Below are positions 47,713 through 57,676 of a stretch of DNA of 63,723 nt, one piece after another. The translations under genes and the position numbers were made by a program. The notes beneath the pieces were generated by a model. It was not told where the DNA came from and ran no database searches. It saw nothing but the letters and a program-made list of their open reading frames with translations. The stretch is taken from positions 1 through 63,723 of the forward strand of contig JAPEVF010000086.1 of NCBI GenBank assembly GCA_029747585.1, written 5' to 3'. Every line of letters begins with the position of its first letter. Positions within the stretch are counted from its first letter, which is position 1. Origin of the DNA: Pleurotus djamor. Taxonomy: Eukaryota > Basidiomycota > Agaricomycetes > Agaricales > Pleurotaceae.

Positions 47713-48248
47713 TGCTGTTCGCTGTGCTACTCTCAGAGGTGTTTCCCTCTTATATATCGTCAGCTCCCTGGCCAGTTATGTGCATCCGGTGGCCATATAC
47801 AGTCTGCCAGGCATGGTCCTATGACCCGAAGGCACATCACAAATCGCGCTATCCACTTGGACCTGGGTTATGTGAAAGGGAACTTTTCACATAACCAAGG
47901 TCCAAGTGTGTTGTCGCAAATGGGCCTTGACCTATTTTCAGGCTAATTGCGGGCTAGTCAGTTTTCATGGCCCTTTTTACATGGCCAAGGCGTGATTGCG
48001 GTGGGTATGCTAACCGGCTTCTTTGTGACGCGCCTTTCTTTGCTTTGTGGTGCTTTCCTGGCTATGGCCTTTGATTACGACATGGGCTCTTGGCTTTTAC
48101 GGGCGATGGCTAATGCTTTGTGGTATGTTGAGCATGAGGCGTGGTCGGTATGATCCACCGTGCCTGCGACACTGTCGAATAAATACCCATGCGTCCTTCA
48201 TCATCGAACTGACTATCTTCCCTACGAAGGATTATCACCATCAACGAC
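47713..48248. other. intergenic with a large hairpin
   Basis: About 540 nt between divergent genes (RING at 47712 minus, unknown gene at 48249 plus). Holds the hairpin at 47854-47908 and a direct repeat CATGGCC-CTTTTTA-CATGGCC near 47968. No gene seen. Confidence 0.5.
47854..47908. repeat. inverted repeat, 24 bp arms, 7 nt loop
   Basis: Left arm 47854-47877 (starts CACTTGGACCTGGGTTATG) and right arm 47885-47908 (ends CCAAGGTCCAAGTG) are complementary at 23 of 24 positions, with loop GGGAACT. This is far beyond chance. Possible identities: the collapsed ends of a miniature inverted-repeat element, a hairpin-forming RNA, or a cruciform in the shared promoter of two divergent genes. Confidence 0.85.
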
Positions 48249-49146
48249 ATGGCATTCAACCCTCCTACTCCTTTCCGCCTTCAATATTCGTTCGGGCCTG
48301 GGCTTCAAGTCTTCATACCGCTTAATCCCAAGAACACTCTCCAGGTTCCCGCGCACCTGGCAGCCCCCGTAACTGAGGAAGAAGCCCCCGCCTCTGAGGT
48401 CGAAGATGTGGCTCCAGACTTCTCGTACGCACGACTGAGTTCGTTTGGTCACTCTTCGTATAACTGACATATTGCGCAGGGTTGCGCAAAGTTCCCTTCG
48501 CCGCAGTGCTCGCGATCGCAAGCAAACCAGCCGTTACGGTGATACGACGTTGTCTGATGGTGTTGGGGAATCTCCCCCTCTGCGTTCCAAGAAGGCATTT
48601 TCGGCTGTCTCTACTCAATCACCGGGAACGACGGCGGCTTCTCGCTTGCAGGAGCGAAAGGAAAAACGAGCCAACTCATCTAGTGTAAGTTCCACATGAT
48701 CTTTGTATGGTTTCCCCCATTGATTGACGACGCTACAGCCGTATCGATCGAGGTGGAAAACGCGCAAGCTCAAGAACATCAACCTCTACACCCGGTGGCT
48801 CACCTTATTCACACCCGAATTGCTCGAGATGCCACCTTCAGCTATAGCGGCACAATCAACTCTCCAGGAAAACGACCTCTGTTTGAATATTTCTAACGAT
48901 GGCGGCAAGGCGATCTGGATCTGCAAATCCTCACGATGGGTACCGATCAACGTTGGGGAGACTCGTAATTTTGGAGGAAAAGACCGCCTTCTTCGCCTCA
49001 ATAAGTCTCAGGAACCTGACTGGGTTTTACGACCAGGTGCTCAGGAGAGTTTCATTCTTCACCCCGACCAGAGTACTATGACCCCATCCCGCTCCCCATC
49101 TCAGAGCGCCGGACCCAGCACGAGCGCCGGGCCCAGCACCCGCTAG
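48249..49146 (+). CDS. protein of unknown function, three exons
   Basis: The ATG at 48249 (MAFNPPTPFRLQYSFGPGLQ) opens exon 1, ending DVAPDFS. The intron at about 48423-48479 leads to VAQSSLRRSARDRKQTSRYG, and the intron at about 48685-48738 to PYRSRWKTRKLKNINLYTRW. All three exons join in frame. The middle is basic and Ser/Arg-rich; the C-terminal half has ISNDGGKAIWICKSSRWVPI and ends in a tandem SAGPST repeat. I do not recognise a domain. About 260 residues. Its position beside a transposase and a RING gene, and its small size, make it a candidate transposon passenger. The coding call rests on intron quality and frame continuity. Confidence 0.5.
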
Positions 49147-50450
49147 AACTTCCATAGGTTTTGGAACCTTCAGGGAGTTTTGGGACCCAAGTTTTGCTAC
49201 CTCCACGGCTGAATGGAGCTTGTGTATGCCTAATGTAAATATTGTATTGTGGGTAATCATGTAACGAGTGCTAGTGAACAAAGATGAATGTACCTATGTA
49301 TGGATGTATTCCAATGGGCGCACGGTGAACGACAGCGAATACAACCTAAAGCGGATGTAATCCGAGGTGCACCTCAATATGGATGTATTCCATCTTACCA
49401 AGGGAAGCTGTGGCCCTTGCTTCCGAATCCTACCACGCCCGAACTTTGGACCTGAACGTTGAACATCGATCTATGTGGCATCATGCAGACGTCACGGTTA
49501 GTGCGGGGTGTATCTTGAGCGTGAACAAGGCCGCTCACCCAAGATTAACCAGGGCTTTAAATCGAAGGAGGACTGTAATATTCACGGTGAGTGGGGAAGT
49601 CGCATTTACTAGTGTAGCTGGCTCTTACTCACCGGAATCTGCAGTGGAATGTGGAATCGCGAACCGGTCTTTGCAACGTGAATTGTTCGACCGTTCGTTG
49701 CCTAGCATTAAACTTTCATGCGAACCCGTGGCCTGGTTGCAAAGAGAATTTCGAAACTCTGTGTGAGATTATCCAGACCTGGAGAAGCATGCGCTAATCC
49801 CCCATCTCACAGTTTTCGTTTTCTTGCCCCAAAAGCCATCAGTTGGACGGGACAATTCCAACTCGAGGCTTCTGAAAATCAGATAACGTCAGGGCGCAAG
49901 TTTCTGTGAGTGTACCACAGCGAAAGTGATAAGACTGGGTTCAACTAACCTTTGCTCGCATTTCTCCCCGAAGGCTCGACATCCACCAGCTCTGTGAGGG
50001 TACTTTGTCACCAGGGGGATTCTCTCGAACTGCACAGTGTCATTCCAATCGCTTCTTGTGAACGCTGGCGATGCCATGTCCACAAGTATTCGTCGTGAAG
50101 TACCCTCGAGTGAACTTTTCGACGCGTTTACCATCGAGGACCTCTGCATGAGGTCTCACCCAGCCTGTTCGCGAAGGTGCTCGCCACAAACGAACGTTGG
50201 CACCATTCCCACCGGTAAGCAACCGAACGGGATGAGAACTTTGGCCGCAACCATGGACGGCCGCGGTCAAGATTGACGTGAATTCCTCTAAGTGACGCAG
50301 GTGTCTGGAATACCCCCGGTGTGATTCACTCTGATGCTGAACTAAGTGTTGCGCCGTCAAAGATACGGAGCTCTGAAAGTGAGTTGTCGTTGTGTATTTC
50401 ATATCCCTACAGCAGATTGACGCGAAGTCCTAAGCATGGCATACCTACAT
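49147..50450. other. no supported gene, likely decayed sequence
   Basis: Several mid-length open frames on both strands without recognisable content. The 15-mer TATGGATGTATTCCA is repeated at about 49299 and 49378. Confidence 0.4.
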
Positions 50451-50833
50451 ACAGATCATGAACACCGTGGACAGCCCGCAGCAGATCCAGCTACTCACCT
50501 GGTCACAATCCCTGTGATTGAATACGTCGTTACTACCCAAGGACGCGCCTGTGACCTCCCCCTCCCCTTCCACTACCGTGATTGTATACGCCAAGGTCGA
50601 ACCCTCCCCTCCAAAATACACATTTGCTGAAGCGGTGAGTTTCTTCGTTGTCCTGTCAATCTCTGCGTCGCTGAAAAGTTGTGTAAGGAACCAACGGCCT
50701 GGGGCGTCGGAATGCAGGAATCTCACAGAACGACGATGATGGCGCTCTGGCCTTCAGCAAGCACGCTCTTGTACTTGTGACAGATGAAGCGAACCGCGAT
50801 GTACGCTTTGATGGGATTAACTTGGTGAGCCGT
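50451..50833 (+). pseudogene. possible gene fragment, product unknown
   Basis: Reads MNTVDSPQQIQLLTWSQSL, then a TGA, then in the same frame STTVIVYAKVEPSPPKYTFAEA. A possible intron (50635-50730) follows, then NDDDGALAFSKHALVLVTDE and RDVRFDGINL. The text looks protein-like but I do not recognise it, and the stop suggests decay or an unrecognised intron. Confidence 0.25.
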
Positions 50834-50979
50834 ATGTGCAGATTCGAACATAATGTTGTCGCTGATGTCGATGTCGTGTAGTATGTAGGTTGCAGATCGA
50901 TTTTGGCGCCCGTCGCCTCTTCTTCTCTTCGCCGTCTATATCCTCAAGCCCATCTCAGCACATTCCTGTCGACGCTCAC

Positions 50980-51300
50980 CTTCACATTTGCCATCACCTT
51001 TGTCAACGTCTGCAATACCTGGGACGTTGAGTTGGAACTGGGGTGCACAGTCTACGGGAAATGGAAGAGGTGATTTCCGAGTGTTCAAGGACATCCTCTC
51101 GTTGGTATCGCCAGTATTCGAAGGCCTGTTCGACATATTCCACAATCTCCCAGCGATACCACGCCCGACGATGTGCCTTATCGTTCCTCTCGATCCCATC
51201 CTACGATACTGGCGCCGTTCTTCGCCCCCAAAGGACTTCCCCCTTCTCTCCCCTGCAACTCCAACCTCTCAAGCCTACCTAATACATGATTGGTACGTTT
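50980..51300 (+). pseudogene. decayed BTB/POZ-domain gene
   Basis: GDFRVFKDILSLVSPVFEGL is the diagnostic start of the BTB domain in a large agaricomycete family (FRVFKxILSLxSPxF). About three codons later the expected continuation (PQSPSDTTPDDVP) is found only in another frame, so at least one frameshift breaks the domain (near 51138). The rest is low in similarity. No intact copy is in the window. Confidence 0.5.
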
Positions 51301-52707
51301 TATCGCTTCGAAACTCATCCAACTCACTGACCTTTCACCCTATACTGCTCATAAAGCCGTGTAATCTCGTCACCAAGCCTCTCCCCTTCCCCAATAGTCA
51401 GCTACCACCCCATCATCAAACCCTCAAGTGGCTGTACAGAACTGAAAATGAGCGGGTGAGTTTTCTCGTGTTTCCTTTGCTTCGTATATGCTACAGACGA
51501 CTTACCAGTGTTCTTAGGCGTATGCACCCACTTCCCCGACGCCGCCTGACGCACATCGTGAATTCCGGCACGGTATCAGGAAAATCAGCGACGACGGAGT
51601 AGCAGGTCATGTACCGGTCGGAGCGTGTGAGTGGACGATGGAGGAAACGTCCCAACCGGGAGGGTAGCAAGGGAGGGAAGGGAAGTTTCGAGGTTTAGCT
51701 GGGGGGGACACCTACAAGAACATAAACATAAATCAGTACGTGTATTTCTTTTCGAAACGCTCCGAAACACTTACTGACGCCTTTATCTCATTGTAGGGAA
51801 GGGGCACAATTTTACATTTACTTGCTTTCCATGGATGCGACGGACTGGTTTTTCTGCTCGACCCCGCGCCTTCTTAGCAGACGACCTTAGTGATGGAGAA
51901 GCCTCGGGACTAGGATCGCGTAATGTTCGCATAATGGGCTGTGTATTCTGTAGGAATTATGGAAGCCATGGACTCAATAAGGATCACATATTTCCTGCAA
52001 ATATACCACATATGGCTCCCACAAAAGGATCGCATAATGTTTGCGTGTTGTTTGGTCATGAAACGCGTTCAGCACATGACCAACACGTGACCCTAACATC
52101 AAATACTGCCTGCGTCTTGACGACGTAAAGGGTGAAGGCATACGAGGTCTCCACGCGAGAAGTACAGGATGAAATACGAGATTGTTCTACTAAGTATCGA
52201 ACACATTTTCCTTGCATACTGGCCCGAGCATTACTCAATCATTGTGCAACCAGAACGTCTTGAAATGTTCAAATATTACAGGTGATCATACGCAAGAAGT
52301 ATACAGACATTACAAGAGCAACACGCTAAATTTTTCATACATATGGTCCGCGAAAAATCACCGTCTTCATCCCATAATGTCTGGCGAAATACGAGGAAAA
52401 TATTTCAAATATTAATTGCATAACGCGAGGCTCAGTATAGGGGGCTTACGTGAAATGTTTCTCGCGTAATTCTCGTGTATTCCCAGAGTTTTTATGCTAT
52501 CTCCTAGCCTGTGATAGTATACCAAGAGGTCCGGCTATGACGATGGGATGACGCGCATGCGACCACGTTCCCAGCGGTTGCGTAAAAGGAACCGAAATAA
52601 TCGGCTTTCCCCGTCTTACACGGTGGTCCGTGCGTAGCTAATTTCGTTTCTGACTCCTTCCCGTTCTGCCTTTAAAGCTTTCTTTTCACGGTGACAAGAC
52701 CAAAAAA
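51301..52707. other. no supported gene, AT-rich
   Basis: Short open frames only. GGATCGCRTAATGTTYGC occurs twice (about 51914 and 52028). The last 200 nt should contain the promoter of the gene at 52708. Confidence 0.4.
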
Positions 52708-54304
52708 ATGGCGTACGACTGGTACGTCGTCACTAGAGGGATGGATGTCGGCGTTTTCGACGATTGGCAAGTTCTTCATGCTTCAGTTCTTCTGCTTTGT
52801 CAACGGTATCGCCTAATGTGCTTGTGTAACTTTCAGGTTGATGGTAGCCCCACTTGTGCAAGTGAAGGGCGCTATATGGAAAGGCTACCATGACGAAGCA
52901 GAGGCACACCGCCGGTATAACGCGGCCAAAGATGCTGGGTATGTTAGAGTTATCGGAGCCGGACTGAGCCAAACCATCTCGCGGTCAGCCTCCGCAGTGA
53001 CAGTTCCAAACCACGAATCTGTGCCAATGCCATCACGCAGTCAGACGCTGCCTAACTTCGCGTCTGGAAGTCACCTTGGACGAGGCACTCAAACCATGAC
53101 GCCTCCTCACTCACCCCGACACAACCGTACGAGGGACACTGCTCGTCCAGGCGGTACGAGTTCTCCACAGCGTCGAAATGAACCGAGTAGGAGCAGGCGT
53201 TCAAATGCCTCTGTACAATCACAAAGTCCACGTCACCTTTCACAGATCAATATACCAATGGGCTCTAATGGGCTCCTTCTGCCTCCTCCACCTCTCAGGT
53301 CGGAGCACAATTACACACTAACGGATGTCGCGAGCACGCACCCTCGGGAATATGAGGGACGCCACGCGTCAAGGACCTCTGCGCGTCGAGAACGGCAGCA
53401 CGATCTTACCACGAGCACATTGCTCCAGCCAGTCTCAGTCCCACGTGCTCCTCGTGGATCCACATACGAGCCAGAATCGATTTCTGCTCCCATCCTTCGC
53501 GGGCGAAGTGATTCCTCTGCTTCGTCGGTGTCTGCCGTCACATGCCCAGAGTCGCCGCCATTCTCTTCAGACTCTGATTCGTCTCTTGTGGAACCACTCG
53601 ACCTAGATGACCCTGCGCCCATTTACCCTATACCACCTGCAAAGCGTACAGGATATGCGCCACTCATCTCAGCCCCAGGCAGAGCCGCTAGATCTCCTTC
53701 CCCAAGCCTTGTTCGAAACTTCAGTAATGTGACACTTCGTCCAGATCGACGCGGATCGAGTTCTTCGCCCGTCGCGTCAACATCAAAAAGCGTGCCGAGA
53801 CAGCCCCTTCTTAGCCCACTCAACATGCAGACCGGATTTACATCCACTACATTGCGCTCGCCTAGCGTGATCAGCACGAATTCCTTAAGAAACATGTTCA
53901 AGATCGACAAGGCTAACCTTCCCATCTATTCCGTTCATGCCAGCGACTCAGAGGAGTCCGAAGAAGAGCCTGTCCAACCCAGTCCTCGTAGTGCTAAGAG
54001 TCCAGCTGAAAGTCCAGCTGAAAGTGCAAGCAGGATCCGACTCAGGAAGCATCTAGAAAAAGTCAACTGGCCCGAGTCGCCTTCGCATGTGAAGCCTGAT
54101 GTGCATGATGCAAAGTTTGATCCTCGCTCACCTATCCACCAGGAGACGAGAGTTCCTCAAGACACAACGTAAGTATCTGTCGACGTTGTGGGTTTGCGTT
54201 TCCTTACATACCGCTGGCATACCAGAGGAAGCATGTTTTCGAGGCCATCTCCTCGTGCATGTACCCCCAAGCAGGTTTCGAGCCCAATTCTCGTCCAATC
54301 GTAA
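52708..54304 (+). CDS. RNase H1 N-terminal (viroplasmin-like) domain protein, no catalytic domain
   Basis: The ATG at 52708 sits in a strong context (AAAAAATGGCG). Exon 1 MAYDWYVVTRGMDVGVFDDW joins LMVAPLVQVKGAIWKGYHDE in frame only if a 70 nt GC-AG intron (52767-52836, donor GCAAGT) is removed; no GT donor fits. The joined sequence has the RNase H1 N-domain pattern (YVVxxGxxxGVFxxW...VxGAxxKGYxxxxEA), which binds RNA/DNA hybrids in the enzyme. There is no DEDD RNase H domain. About 430 Ser/Pro/Arg-rich, probably disordered residues follow, with a tandem KSPAESPAES. A last intron (about 54171-54230) leads to a short end at 54304. About 490 residues. Possibly a nucleic-acid-binding or scaffold protein; the role is unknown. 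Confidence 0.7.
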
Positions 54305-54612
54305 TTATCTTCCTCCAAATCGTTGTCGATTATCAGTATCGCCGAATCGACTGTATTTCCGTTTTCGTATGTTTCCCTCCAGTTCTCCTATGCGTCCCCA
54401 TTTTCCTTTTCCCTCTCGTCGGTTATTGTAGGTTATAGCGACGCGTAGAAGAGTACTTTTGTAGGTTTAGATGGGGTCTTCCGAAATATTGTAGTATTAT
54501 TTTATTTATGACCATGGTTTTATGCATGACGCGTGACGTCTCTTTCCCACCATCACTCCTCGCCCTTTCATCCCACATATCCACCTACTCAACGTTTCTA
54601 TCAACCCACAAC

Positions 54613-55789
54613 ATGGACGACTCATTTGATTCATTTACCATGCCCAGACTTCCCTCGTCGAGCAGACTCATGTCAGAGTCTCCTTTACTTCGGTCTCATT
54701 CTGATACTGGACCAGGCGGTGACGATCTCTCAATATCCGAGTTATCCATCTCAGATCGCGACGAACTCAACATGCCACGTCCATTCAGTCTTCTAGCGCG
54801 TTCTGAACGCGCACCGGCCACGCCGACACGCGAAGACGAGTACAATAAGGGTGATAGCCTTGAACAAGGCCACGAGGATGATAACGATGAAGAAGCAGAC
54901 GAAACCATTGATCAAGAGAAAATCAAGCGGATCATGGAACGTTCAAGGGAGGACAAGTTACGGTCTGATGTGTTCATTCTCAAGAAGCTGAATGCTGCCT
55001 TCGCCGCATTCAATGAGGCGCTAGAAGAGGCGGGATTAGCAAATGAGGTGCGTCTCTACACTCAATCCTCGACTTGAAGAGTCGGCTTACTGAAATGTCC
55101 GTGCCCCTGAAAGCGCATAGCTAGCCAGTTAGAAGATACGGATGCTCTACTGAGCCAGTACATGCTTATGCTCTCCAAGTCGGAGGATATTTCCCGCTTG
55201 ATCTTTGACGAAGAGTGGCAAGGATCAGAAGCCGTGAGTCTACCTTCCATCTATCCTCTCAAAGTGGCAGGCATTTGAGACGTCAATCATTGATACAGGA
55301 TGAAGCCTTGCTCGAGCAAGAACGAATAGCTGCTGAAGAGCAGGCTCGCAAAGAAGCTCAAGAGCGTGCTCACGCGTTGCAAAAGGAAAAAGAGCGACGG
55401 GAGCGTGAGGAAAGAGAGGCCATGGAAGCACGGGAGAAAGCCAGAATTGAGAATGAACGACAGGCAAAGCTTAGTGCGCGTGGAGGGGTGACGGGGGTAA
55501 GAGGGACGCGAGCATCGATGCGGGGAGCCAGAGGGGTTACGAGAGGAAGTAGTGCGAGTTCTGGTGAGTTTCATCACATCCTTTACTGGGGTGGTGATGG
55601 CGATCATTCTATTCGGGTGGAATTATTTGCTCATGGACAGGTGGCATAGGTCCAAGCACTAGAAGTCGAGCACCTAGCTCAACCTCGCAGAGCGGTACCA
55701 AGAGATCGACAATAGGTTCCGGTTCGAGTACATCTGGAATCCCTACACGAGGGTCTGGTGTGCCTCGTCGCGAATATAATCCAACTTAA
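54613..55789 (+). CDS. DUO1: DASH complex subunit Duo1
   Basis: The ATG at 54613 (MDDSFDSFTMPRLPSS) was preferred to an upstream in-frame ATG because the upstream residues are low-complexity UTR-like. The core reads IMERSREDKLRSDVFILKKL, NAAFAAFNEALEEAGLANE, then across an intron (55048-55131) LEDTDALLSQYMLMLSKSED and SRLIFDEEWQGSEA|DE. This is the Duo1 signature (LxKLNxxxxxxNxxL...TxxLLxxYxxxLSxxE...LxxDxxWxG). A long Glu/Arg coiled coil (ERREREEREAMEAREK) and a Ser/Gly/Arg-rich tail end at 55789. About 320 residues. Duo1 is part of the ring that couples kinetochores to microtubules; Aurora, also in this window, phosphorylates that ring in yeast. Confidence 0.82.
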
Positions 55790-56291
55790 ACCTTCTTCGT
55801 TTCCGGTCACACTCTTTGACTCTCGCATAGATTTGTGGGGAGCTGTGAGATCTTTCGGCGGTGTTATATTGGGTGTGTGTGCCTGGATGTGCTATTCGCA
55901 TGGATAGAGTTATACGTGAGTGGGCACTTACGTTCTCGTGGCGTTGAACGCCCATGCTGTCCGAAAAGTTGTGATGGTCGAAAGGCCAGTTTGCAGGTAG
56001 GTAACGACGCAATTATAGGTTGATTTGATCAGGTACTACCCAAGAAAACACATCAAGCATATCGATGCAATGTCATAAAGCAAGTTCGTGAGTGTGTATA
56101 TTTTTGGCAACTATTAGGTGATTACTATGGAATGATGATATAGCGGGAGTACATCGTGCAAGTCCATTACAAGTTATGATACAAGTCCGATGGGGTTACA
56201 AGTCCAAGAAGTCCGTGTGCAGTGTCCATTGTACAAAGCGTGAGTGCAATCATTAACAGATTTTGGCATTAGTTGTGAAGTCTGGCGTGAA
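55790..56291. other. intergenic between converging genes
   Basis: About 500 nt, AT-rich. Contains ACAAGTCC repeated near 56158-56205. No gene seen. Confidence 0.5.
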
Positions 56292-56834
56292 TTAGTGCTT
56301 GATCATGAACTTGGGGCTGAAGTTGCCAGAGTCGCCCATAACTGTCAACGCGAATGAGATTTTGTGCAAGTCTGTCATAGTATTGAGTACTCACGGACGA
56401 GCTCAACTTCGCCGGGAACGTTGGGAACCGTGATCTCGTATCTACCAAGGAGGATGTCGAAGCCAGAGGCGAGAGGGTGGTCTGTGATGATATCGTAAGT
56501 AAGGGTTCACGATTCGAATATCCGAGCCAGCTAACCGACGTCGGTCAGATCATTTTGTCTGACGTAGATGGTCCCGAACTTGTTGGTGATCTGCCTTGGT
56601 GGGTTGGAAGTATCCCTAAATATCTGTCAGTAACTGGTGCAGGATCCCAAAGGCTAACTGGTCATACCAGGTAACATTGTGGCGCTGGCCAACTTTCCAT
56701 ACGGTCTCTGCGTTGGGGTAGAGAATGGGAGGTACGTAGACGTCCCTAATCTCGACTGGTGCAGTATTGGCCACCGAGGTGAATAGGGCGAGGGTGGAGA
56801 TGGCAGAGGCGAGGATGGCTTTCGTGAAGTACAT
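56292..56834 (-). CDS. small secreted protein with Kre9/Knh1-like N-terminal domain
   Basis: The ATG at 56834 gives the signal peptide MYFTKAILASAISTLALFTS, then VYVPPILYPNAETVWKVGQR HNVTW (an Ig-like fold start of the KNH family). After an intron (about 56609-56667) come DTSNPPRQITNKFGTIYV, then HPLASGFDILLGRYEITV and, after a last intron, VMGDSGNFSPKFMIKH with the stop at 56292. About 120 residues. It lacks the Ser/Thr-rich GPI tail seen in longer members, so it is probably freely secreted or cell-wall associated. The family occurs in many copies in Agaricomycetes. Function unproven; yeast relatives affect beta-1,6-glucan. Confidence 0.75.
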
Positions 56835-57676
56835 TTTCGTTATTGTCGTTGGGTAGGAGGTTGTGGAAGATGTGAGGGGTTGTAAGAGCTGAGGGTGCTG
56901 AGGGACTGAGAGCGGATTGCAGCAGCTTATATATGTTGTCCGAAAGTGTGACGTCGCGCAGGCCGCGAGCTAATATTAATGCCCATAGGGCTATAGACTT
57001 CCATGGTTTGGCGTGTTCCGAAGGCTATGGCTATTCCCGATGCAACCCACGGTTACCCACCCGATGCACTGGTTAACCTTGGAGCCGCGTCGAAGAGGCT
57101 CTGCCAAATTGGCCAGGCTTTACCAACGGGATTCGCAGGAACATGAACTTTTTCACCCGTGCGGGCAATGGAAACCGTGCATCGACAAATTTCACAGTCC
57201 TTCCGCTCGACTCGTGTTCATCGGCGTCGGCTCGAATACTTTATTATAGCTTTAGGGGCTCTCCTGACGAAATATCCTTTGCATCATCGGAGGGCTAGGT
57301 GGGCCGTTTACCCACAGGTTCGTAAGGTCTGAGGAATATACCAGAAAGATATCGTCGCCTGACCACTCGCTGACCACGTACCACCCTTATCAAGTACACA
57401 TCATGATGCCTCCTTTTCGGAATGTCTCAGGCCTACAAGCAGTGCCCGACAGAAGGCCATGAAAACCATGCACCCTCGCTCCGAAGAAGTTCCAGAGTTT
57501 AACTCAATGTCTTCCTATCACATCGAGACCTCCAGTTTTACTTGCCATCGGAGATGAACCATGGGATATAGAGGGGATCAAAAAGGTTGAAACAAAACTG
57601 CGAATAGTCGGCTACCTGGCTCAGACGGTACCAGCCTACGATAGAAGAGTCCATGTACCCGAGTAACAGAATGAAG
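56835..57676. other. intergenic
   Basis: About 840 nt. Contains the KNH-like promoter and the arrestin 3' flank. No gene supported. Confidence 0.5.
56926..56934 (-). promoter_or_regulatory. TATA box of the KNH-like gene
   Basis: ATATATAAG on the minus strand, about 95 nt upstream of the ATG at 56834. Confidence 0.5.
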
